Of a stretch of 64,000 bases of DNA, positions 57,944-64,000 are shown piece by piece. The stretch comes from Deltaproteobacteria bacterium. Its GTDB lineage: Bacteria; Myxococcota_A; Polyangia; GCA-2747355. The first letter of the stretch is position 1. The number at the start of each line of letters is the position of its first letter. The stretch spans positions 496,001-560,000 of the forward strand of contig JACKDQ010000001.1 in the NCBI GenBank assembly GCA_020633415.1, in the 5' to 3' direction. The position numbers and the translations under genes are program-made. The notes under the pieces are model-generated. The model saw nothing but the letters and a program-made list of their open reading frames with translations, did no database searches and was not told where the DNA came from.

Positions 57944-59343
57944 TTTTGCCCCTTGTTCGTGCGAGCGTTCAGCTCACGATCGACCCAGTCTCCGCCGATC
58001 GCGCGGGCCAACTGGATGCGCGAGCTGATCAGCTCGCGGCGACCATTGATCAACTGGGTCTTTGCGGCGAATGCGGCCTGCTCGGTGGTCAGCACGGTCA
58101 AGTAGGTCAACAGGCCTTGCTGGTACTGCTCGGTCGCCAAACGCAGCGCGTTCTCGGCAGCCTCGGCCTGGGCTTCGAGGAATTTGACGCGCTGCTCTTG
58201 GGCACGGCCGCTAACGAGTGCGTCCTCAACTTCTTTGACCGCGCGTCGCAGCAGTCCATCGAAGTTGGCCAAGCTCTCGTCGAGCTGGGCCTTATTCTGC
58301 AGGTACTTGGCGCGGATGCGACCGCCCTGAAACAGCGGTGCGGTCAGCCCACCGAGCATGCTCCAAACCAGTCCGGTCGGCGTAAATGAGTGGCCGACGT
58401 CTCCGCTGATCATCAGCGAGGGAAAGTGGGCTGCAAAGGCTGCACCCACGGCGGCGTCGGCAGCGAAGATGCGGAAGTACCCGGCGCGAAGATCGGGGCG
58501 TTGCATCAGCAGGTCGCTCGGTACACCGTGGGTGACTTGCTTGACCTGGGTTGGGAGGTTGTTGAGCTGGCCCGTCTCAATTTCACCGGGGAAGCGACCG
58601 ACCAGTAGCGCCAGCGCGTGTTCGGCGAGTTTGATGCGTTGCTCGACGGCCTCGCGGTCGGCGCGTGCTGCGGCGACGTTCCCCTCGGCTTGATAGACTT
58701 CGACGGCATTGGCGACGCCTGCGCGATAGCGGCCTTTGACCAGATCGAGTTGCCGCTCGCGGCTCTCGATCGTGCGGTCGACGAGCTCGAGTTGGGCGCG
58801 CGCCGCGCCGATCGCAAAGTAGGCCTCGGCAAGTTCGGCCGCCAGCGAGACATAGGCGGCGCGGATTTCTTCTTGGCTGGCGGCGGCTAGCCGCTCGGCG
58901 GACTCGCTGGCGAAGCGTTGCTTGCCCCAGATATCGAATTCGTAGCTGGCGGCGACCGATAGGGCGACCGAGTTGGTTGTGAATTGAAACTGACTCGAGA
59001 GCAACATCTTGCGGCGGCCGGCGCTAACCTGTGCCTGGACAGACGGCCACCATCCGGCGCGCGCAGCCATCAACTGTGCGCGCGCTTGCTTGGCCCGCGC
59101 ACGGGCGATCTTCAGCGACAAGCTCTCGGCAAAGGCTTGTTGCATCAGCTGGTTGAGTTTTGGCTGCTCAAAGGCCTGCCACCAGCGGCCGCTCAGTGGC
59201 TGACTCGCATCGCTCGCTGGCTGGGCAAAGCGCTTGGGCAGTTTGAACTGTTTGCCTTTGACCGCTGACCGATAGGCGCAGCCTGGAACCAGCAGCGACC
59301 CGGACAGCAGCAGCAATAAGCCAAGAGTTGCGTTTCGTCGCAC
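57940..59343 (-). CDS. Outer-membrane efflux channel lipoprotein (TolC/NodT family)
   Basis: A 467-residue channel of the outer-membrane factor family. GTG at 59343 follows GAGAGG and gives a lipobox (LLVPGC). Two repeats of the alpha-barrel motif are seen, LNQLMQQAFAESLSLKIARARAKQA and DESLANFDGLLRRAVKEVEDAL (each shown in part), plus GLFQGGRIRAK, typical of NodT proteins (APLFQGGRIR). First gene of the efflux operon; the 230 bases upstream contain an 18-base direct repeat but no promoter I can call with confidence. Confidence 0.94.
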   Translation of the reverse strand: MRRNATLGLLLLLSGSLLVPGCAYRSAVKGKQFKLPKRFAQPASDASQPLSGRWWQAFEQPKLNQLMQQAFAESLSLKIARARAKQARAQLMAARAGWWPSVQAQVSAGRRKMLLSSQFQFTTNSVALSVAASYEFDIWGKQRFASESAERLAAASQEEIRAAYVSLAAELAEAYFAIGAARAQLELVDRTIESRERQLDLVKGRYRAGVANAVEVYQAEGNVAAARADREAVEQRIKLAEHALALLVGRFPGEIETGQLNNLPTQVKQVTHGVPSDLLMQRPDLRAGYFRIFAADAAVGAAFAAHFPSLMISGDVGHSFTPTGLVWSMLGGLTAPLFQGGRIRAKYLQNKAQLDESLANFDGLLRRAVKEVEDALVSGRAQEQRVKFLEAQAEAAENALRLATEQYQQGLLTYLTVLTTEQAAFAAKTQLINGRRELISSRIQLARAIGGDWVDRELNARTNKGQK

Positions 59344-59490
59344 CCGCTACCTCTCACAGATACCAAAAGGGGGAACTCGAGAAATCGGCTTGGGGAACAT
59401 ACGCGATCTTGGGCGAAAATCCAGGGCCCTTTCGCCGCGAGCGCATCGCTGCGCGTCAGACTAGCAACTGAGGATCTTTGAGGAAAATAC

Positions 59491-59526
59491 CGATGGTCGC
59501 CAGGATTGCGATGGTCGCCAGGATTG
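59491..59526. repeat. 18-base direct duplication between the efflux operon and the NYN gene
   Basis: CGATGGTCGCCAGGATTG occurs twice, head to tail, in a non-coding gap of 230 bases; a partial third copy (ATGGTGGCGAGG) follows. Confidence 0.85.
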
Positions 59527-59573
59527 ATGGTGGCGAGGGGTGCGCGCCGATTTCGAGACGCGCCGCGCTGTCG

Positions 59574-60443
59574 TTAGGCGTTGGGGCCGAAGGCGGTGAT
59601 CAAATAGCCTCCCGACTTTTCGTCCTTTTGCATTTCGAGCAAGCCGCGGCGCTCAGCCTCAACCAGCAGCTGATTGAAGGTGCGAAAGCCGTAGAAGTTT
59701 TCGTTGAAGGTCGGGCGTTTGCGCTTGAGCGTCTGCTTGACCATCGAGCCCCAAATCGCGTCTTCGCGCTCTTGAAACAACGCTTCGACGGTGTCGAGCA
59801 CCAGTTCCATCGCCTCTTCGACCGCGGCATCGCGCGTCTCTTCGGTCTCCGCACTGGCCGGTGTCTCAGCCGGGGGTGGTGCTGTCGTCGGCGTGCCCTC
59901 GGGTTTCTTGCCGCTGCCGCGCCGGCCGCCGGCGGCCTTCTTTCCTCTGCCCGAGCGCTTGCTGACTTGCCGCTGTTTGCGAACCAGGTCGTCGTAGTAG
60001 ATGAATTCGTCGCAATTTTCGATCAGCAGATCGCTGCTCGAGTCCTTGATGCCGAGGCCGATCACGCGCTTGTTGTTCTCACGCAGCTTGCTGACCAGTG
60101 GCGAAAAGTCGCTGTCACCTGAGAGGATCACAAAGGTGTCGACATGGGACTTGGTGTAGCAGAGGTCGAGTGCATCGACGACCAAGCGGATGTCAGCCGA
60201 GTTCTTGCCCGAGTACGAGACGTGCGGGATTTCGATCAACTCGAAGGCCGCCTCGTGCATCTTGCGTTTTTGGCCCTTGTAGCGCTCCCAGTCCGAGTAG
60301 GCCTTTTTGACGACGATCTTGCCTTTATCGAGCAGGCGCTCGAGGGCCAAGCTGATGTCGAAATCGTCGTAGCTGGCTTCTTTGGCGCCGATCGCTAGGT
60401 TCTCATAGTCACAAAAAATCGCGATATTCGGTGCATCATCCAT
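59574..60443 (-). CDS. NYN-domain (LabA/DUF88) nuclease with C-terminal LOTUS/OST-HTH domain
   Basis: A 289-residue predicted RNase-fold protein. The NYN (PIN-like) domain covers about residues 5-155 with the acidic cluster in place: D12 and N15 (FCDYENLA), D84 and D90 (SADIRLVVDALD), D110 and D112 (LSGDSDFSPL). A basic, low-complexity linker (GRGKKAAGGRRGSGKKP) follows, then a LOTUS/OST-HTH-type domain at about 215-285 (VLDTVEALFQE ... FRTFNQLLVEAERRGLLEM), which binds RNA or helicases in eukaryotes. The same pairing occurs in eukaryotic MARF1-like proteins. It follows the kinase-like gene by 25 bases. Confidence 0.9.
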   Translation of the reverse strand: MDDAPNIAIFCDYENLAIGAKEASYDDFDISLALERLLDKGKIVVKKAYSDWERYKGQKRKMHEAAFELIEIPHVSYSGKNSADIRLVVDALDLCYTKSHVDTFVILSGDSDFSPLVSKLRENNKRVIGLGIKDSSSDLLIENCDEFIYYDDLVRKQRQVSKRSGRGKKAAGGRRGSGKKPEGTPTTAPPPAETPASAETEETRDAAVEEAMELVLDTVEALFQEREDAIWGSMVKQTLKRKRPTFNENFYGFRTFNQLLVEAERRGLLEMQKDEKSGGYLITAFGPNA

Positions 60444-60468
60444 CGCTGTGTTCTCTTTCTCTCTTTGC

Positions 60469-61386
60469 TCAGACGGAATCGCCCTTGAGCGTTGCGAGCA
60501 CTTGTTGACGCCGCTGGTGGAACAGCGGTCGATAGAATTCGTCAGCATCGATCTTGTTGACCGCTCGACCGAGTGCACGAATTTCGAGGTTTCTCAGGTG
60601 GGCCAAACTCAGATCGGCGATCGGTAGCCCGATGTCGTCGATAAAGCCTGCGGGCAGTAGATCGCGTTGACCATTGATCAGCAGGGTTAGCGTTTCGTCG
60701 TCGGGGATCGCGCCTTCTAGCTCTTCGTTGCTAACCAGTCGGCGAAAATTATTGATGTCGATCAGCTTCACCAAACCGAAGCGATCGAGCACCAAGTTTC
60801 CCGGCCCCGCCAGGTCGGGCAGGATGCGCAGGCTGTCAAACATGTCGCGCACGTCGCGGATGAAGCGCTCGAGGCTTCGGCGGCTGTGGTAGGCCGGCAT
60901 CTTGCTGCGGACATTGCGCAGATCAGCGGAGATCGTGACGCGACGTTGCAGTGAGTAGTAGCGAAATTCGCCGTTTAGATCGAGATCGGCAAAAGGCGTG
61001 GTATCGGGAACGAAGGCGCCAATGTAGCTCTCGATCGCTTCGAGATCGTGCAGCTCACGCTCGGTGGAGATCGAGACCTCATGCCCTGTGGCCAACGCTT
61101 TGCGCCCGCAGCTGCCGAATTCGTCGATCAGCTGTTGCTCGGTGCGGCGCGGCACGCGCAGTACCGTATGCTCGTCGACCAATGGAAAGACTTCCATGCG
61201 TGCGCCGGCGCCCAATCGGTTCGGCAGGCACTCGGAGACACGGCTGCGCGCCACTTGCGGAGGCACCGGCAGTTTTGGGCGGATTTGCGGTGGATTCACA
61301 ACCTTATCGTCGTCGCCCTGGGGGCCGTGCGTTACGTGGGGCGTTCTCGAGGATCGACTGCCCAAGCTTCGCTCGCCGACGGGCAC
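60469..61386 (-). CDS. Probable protein-kinase-fold protein, function unknown
   Basis: A protein of up to 305 residues. It looks like a small or degenerate kinase-fold protein: an N-lobe strand HTVLRVPRR with Arg in place of the usual Lys, a Glu-rich helix (LHDLEAIESYIGAFVPD), and a catalytic-loop-like stretch LPDLAGPGNLVLDRFGLVKLIDINNF, where Asn and the later Asp (DIN in place of DFG) match kinase and YrbL-type patterns. I am not certain of the fold. The start is unclear: GTG at 61386, GTG at 61299 or ATG at 61197, and only the last lies right before the N-lobe. It is the middle gene of a three-gene operon. Confidence 0.65.
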   Translation of the reverse strand: MPVGERSLGSRSSRTPHVTHGPQGDDDKVVNPPQIRPKLPVPPQVARSRVSECLPNRLGAGARMEVFPLVDEHTVLRVPRRTEQQLIDEFGSCGRKALATGHEVSISTERELHDLEAIESYIGAFVPDTTPFADLDLNGEFRYYSLQRRVTISADLRNVRSKMPAYHSRRSLERFIRDVRDMFDSLRILPDLAGPGNLVLDRFGLVKLIDINNFRRLVSNEELEGAIPDDETLTLLINGQRDLLPAGFIDDIGLPIADLSLAHLRNLEIRALGRAVNKIDADEFYRPLFHQRRQQVLATLKGDSV

Positions 61387-61425
61387 GCGTCAATAGCTTA
61401 GCGGATTTGAGAGCGTCAGCCCGGT

Positions 61426-62673
61426 TTAGCGTGGGCGAATAGAACCGCTCGGTTGGTTGGCCAGGTTGGCCAGCAGCTGCGCGAAAAACGCGGCGGCGGC
61501 GAGCAGCAGCAGCACCCGCGGCTGCTGAACGAGTAGACCGCTGAGTTGGCCGCAGCCGATCAGCGCGATGCTCGCCAAGCGCAGCCAGCAGTAGCGGGTG
61601 GACCAAGGTCTGGCGACGAAGCGTCGCGCTCGGCTACGCAGAGCGTTGCCGACCAACAGCAAATCGGTTGGCCAAAACAGCAACACCAGCTCGTTGAAAC
61701 GGAGCTCGGGCAGCGTGGTGTAGCAGGCCAGCGACCAGAGCAATAAGGCCAGCAGTCCGAAGCAGAGAAAAGCCAGCGCCCGCAGAGGCGCAAGGCCCCG
61801 TCGCGCCGCGCGGCCAAAGAGGAGTTGCAGGAGGCAGCCGACGGACAGCACCGTAGCGACAGACCACAATAGCTTTAGTCCGGCCAGTGGATCGCCGCTT
61901 GGAGCTGGCGCGCTGGCCGGCAAGAGGATCTGGCCGCTGCCGAGCAGGTTTGCTTGCTGTAATCCGCTGGTCAGTAACTCGGGTAGGAACATCGCGCGGT
62001 AGGCATCGAGTTGACGATCGACGCGCCGCCCGAGCAGCAGCTCGGCGAGCAACAAGATTCCGGTTTGTCCAGCAAAGCCTCGCCGTACATGATCGCGATA
62101 GGTTGTCTTGAGTTGACGCGTCGCAAGGGCCTCTTCGAGTTGGCCAGCAAGCACGGTGTTGATCAGATCGCGTAGCCGTGTGGCGCAATTGTCGTCGAAG
62201 TGGTGATAGACGTAATAGCGATTTTCCGGTCGGTTTGCCTGTTCCAATGCCTCGGCGAGTTGTTGTGCCTGCGCCCGCTGAAGTCGAAGCGGGTAGGCGC
62301 TGACCTGGCGACCTTCGTCGCGATAGATCGCGAGCGTGCCGCGCATGCGGGTGACGGCGACGAAAAAGAACGCCTCTCCGCGCAGGAAGTCGAGCACTAG
62401 CGAGCGATCACCGAACCGTTCGGTGTAGCCGAAGTTGTAGACCCCCTCGCGCTCGCCTCGTTTGACGGCAAGTGCTGCGTGGCCGAATCGAGCGAACAGG
62501 TCGTGTCCCGGACTCATCTGCAGCAGCAAGATCTCGATCGGCGGTCGGTCCGACGGTTGTTCGCCGGCGAATGCGGTCGCTGCGCGCAAGAGTAGCAGTG
62601 CGGCGACGAAGCGCCGTGCTGTGGCGCGCGCTGGCGATCCGCGGTACTGTCGTTTTGTCGAGTTGCCAAACAT
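61426..62673 (-). CDS. DUF4105 (Lnb N-terminal-like) integral membrane protein
   Basis: A 415-residue protein with signal peptide (VAALLLLRAATAFAG), a periplasmic DUF4105 domain and several C-terminal membrane helices. The domain shows the conserved SPGHDLFARFGHAALAV, VYNFGYTERFGD and YYVYHHFDDNCATRLRD segments; the His, Asn and Cys suggest a papain-like (NlpC-related) active site, shared with lacto-N-biosidase-type proteins. From about residue 270 there are five or six helices (LLWSVATVLSVGCLLQLLF and others). ATG at 62673 is chosen; its CAT overlaps the ATG of the divergent kinase gene by two bases. It is first in the operon with the kinase-like and NYN genes. Confidence 0.85.
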   Translation of the reverse strand: MFGNSTKRQYRGSPARATARRFVAALLLLRAATAFAGEQPSDRPPIEILLLQMSPGHDLFARFGHAALAVKRGEREGVYNFGYTERFGDRSLVLDFLRGEAFFFVAVTRMRGTLAIYRDEGRQVSAYPLRLQRAQAQQLAEALEQANRPENRYYVYHHFDDNCATRLRDLINTVLAGQLEEALATRQLKTTYRDHVRRGFAGQTGILLLAELLLGRRVDRQLDAYRAMFLPELLTSGLQQANLLGSGQILLPASAPAPSGDPLAGLKLLWSVATVLSVGCLLQLLFGRAARRGLAPLRALAFLCFGLLALLLWSLACYTTLPELRFNELVLLFWPTDLLLVGNALRSRARRFVARPWSTRYCWLRLASIALIGCGQLSGLLVQQPRVLLLLAAAAFFAQLLANLANQPSGSIRPR

Positions 62674-64000
62674 GCCGCGTTCCATACCTGGTCGTATCTT
62701 TACCGGTTTTCTGTTGGTGATGCTCGCCTTTGTGGGCGTGATGGGGTTTGCCACGCAGCGCATGCGCGTTGTTGAGCGCCAGCTGGCGCTGATCAACAAG
62801 ACTTACCTCCGCTTAACGTTGATCCTCGGCGAGGTCTACATTATCCAGCGCGCGCTGCTCAACACGATAGCAGAGCGCTCGGACGGTCAAGGGACGAGCA
62901 AGTTTCTACTCGAGCACATGAAGCTGGCCCGGCGCTATCGGCTTCACGACGTTGAGCTCGCATTGCGTCTTGCTGGCGGCGCGCTCTCCGACGGGCTTCC
63001 CGAGACCGATCGGAGCTTTCTTCTCTCGACGCGTCAGCAGATGTCACGGCTAGTCGAAGGATTTCGAGAAAATGAGCGGCGCTTCGATCAACTGTTTGGC
63101 TCGGCTAGTATCCACGCTCTGGACGTCGACCGCTTGATGCGCGATGAGAACAAGCTTCTCGGTCAGAGTCGCCGTTTGAGAAATGCGCTCGGCGCCCAGG
63201 TGCGGCGCACGGCTGTCGATGTCGAGCGCAGCCAGCGTTATGCCTTGTGGGCGACCGCGGGGCTGGTCCTGCTGGCGTTAGCGGTTGGGGTGATGGTGAC
63301 GATTCGCTCAGCGCGGATGCTGCGGCCGCTCAGGACGCTGGTCCTCGGCGCCAAGCGGATCGGCAGCGGTGATTATGCCAGCCGCGTTTCTGTAAGCTCC
63401 GGTGACGAGCTCGGTGAGTTGGCGCGAGAGTTCAACTCGATGGCCGTCGCGGTAGAGGAGCGTGAGACGCGATTGATTCGCAGCGAGCGGATGGCTGCCG
63501 CTGGTCGGCTAGCTTCGCATATCACCCATGAGGTGAGAAACCCGCTCAATGCGATCTCGCTAAACACCGAGCTCTTGGAAGAAGAAATCGATCAAGAGAA
63601 CAAGCCCGACGTCAAAGCGCTCTTGGGCGGCATTCGTCGCGAAGTCGATCGATTGACCGAAATCACCGAAGAGTATCTACGCTTTGCCCGTTTGCCCAAA
63701 CCTCATCTCGAGCTGGAAGATGCCAACGAGATTCTACGGGGCCTCGCCGCGTTCTGCCGCGGTGAGATCGAAGCGCAGAAGATCGTGCTCAAGCTCGATC
63801 TCCACGATCAGCCGCTGTGGATCGCCGCCGACGAAAACCAACTGCGTCAGGCATTGCTGAACATTGTGCGCAATGCGAGAGAGGCGATGGATCAGGGGGG
63901 GGTACTCTGTTTGTGCTCGTCGCTTGTTGGTGATCAAGTGGCGCTGTCCGTTGTCGACCAAGGTGCAGGTATCGACCAGACCGCGCTGGCCAGCATTTTC
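62672..64000 (+). CDS. HAMP-domain sensor histidine kinase (partial, runs off the window)
   Basis: The first 443 residues of a membrane histidine kinase, open to the last base. Layout: helix 1 at about 10-27, a periplasmic helical sensor region (30-190, coiled-coil-like, as in methyl-accepting-type four-helix sensors), helix 2 at about 192-212, HAMP (about 213-266, LRPLRTLVLGAKRIGSGDY), dimerisation and phosphorylation domain with H286 in SHITHEVRNPLNAI, and the start of the ATPase domain with the N box LLNIVRNAREAM and G1 box VVDQGAGI. Sequence DHp type suggests the NtrB-like group that often pairs with sigma-54 activators. The response regulator is outside the window. Confidence 0.92.
   Translation, partial: MPRSIPGRIFTGFLLVMLAFVGVMGFATQRMRVVERQLALINKTYLRLTLILGEVYIIQRALLNTIAERSDGQGTSKFLLEHMKLARRYRLHDVELALRLAGGALSDGLPETDRSFLLSTRQQMSRLVEGFRENERRFDQLFGSASIHALDVDRLMRDENKLLGQSRRLRNALGAQVRRTAVDVERSQRYALWATAGLVLLALAVGVMVTIRSARMLRPLRTLVLGAKRIGSGDYASRVSVSSGDELGELAREFNSMAVAVEERETRLIRSERMAAAGRLASHITHEVRNPLNAISLNTELLEEEIDQENKPDVKALLGGIRREVDRLTEITEEYLRFARLPKPHLELEDANEILRGLAAFCRGEIEAQKIVLKLDLHDQPLWIAADENQLRQALLNIVRNAREAMDQGGVLCLCSSLVGDQVALSVVDQGAGIDQTALASIF

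Noticed and set aside
1..64000. Search for tRNA genes, insertion sequences, prophage, toxin-antitoxin pairs or an obvious defence island
   Set aside because: None was seen by eye; the NYN-LOTUS operon is the only set that faintly suggests a defence role, and that is reported as a speculation.

Overview
The window (about 60% GC) looks like chromosome from a member of the Myxococcota or a nearby deltaproteobacterial lineage. The signs are a serine protease with a MYXO-CTERM-type C-terminal tag, many lipoproteins with cysteine-rich or 'putative metal-binding' motifs, an FHA-domain sigma-54 activator, a TonB-ExbB-ExbD-ExbD module, PilZ, and a GTP-dependent PEP carboxykinase. I saw no tRNA, rRNA, CRISPR array, insertion sequence or prophage. 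Genes are packed on both strands and no gene-free stretch exceeds about 260 bases. The window opens inside murA and ends inside a histidine kinase gene.

Layout. 1-9.7 kb: end of murA, an exported archaemetzincin, several secreted or lipoprotein genes (metallophosphoesterase, HEAT repeats, a large Cys-rich alpha/beta hydrolase), an NRDE/TANGO2 protein and a DUF155 membrane protein. 9.8-18.8 kb: an MMPL/HAE3-type exporter, a trypsin-like MYXO-CTERM protease, an SGNH hydrolase lipoprotein and a TPR-TonB-ExbB-ExbD-ExbD operon. 18.8-28.6 kb: a 962-residue exported protease, an unknown alpha-helical protein with a GH57 branching enzyme and a DUF4912 protein, ComF-like PRTase, SmpB and a lamin-tail-domain protein. 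28.7-41.4 kb: a secretin-N-domain-like lipoprotein, an exported SLOG-fold protein, PEPCK, TlpA-like thioredoxin, a histidine phosphatase lipoprotein, RseP and a rhomboid homologue lacking catalytic residues. 41.5-52.4 kb: FHA-sigma-54 activator, a second large alpha/beta hydrolase lipoprotein, an RpoD-family sigma factor, adenosine deaminase, PilZ, TldD and a MIF-like tautomerase. 52.4-64 kb: a TPR lipoprotein, a complete tripartite RND efflux operon, and an operon of DUF4105, kinase-like and NYN-LOTUS genes divergent from a HAMP histidine kinase.

The most interesting thread is regulatory. Five good sigma-54 (-24/-12) promoter matches, plus one weaker match, each lie 12-28 bases upstream of a gene for an exported protein. 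Three of them leave almost no 5' leader. A separate set of genes has a sigma-70-like -10 box exactly 7 bases before the ATG and no Shine-Dalgarno sequence, which suggests leaderless transcripts. The window also carries many short tandem repeats whose unit is a multiple of 3 when inside a gene. All functional assignments come from reading motifs by eye; no database search was run.
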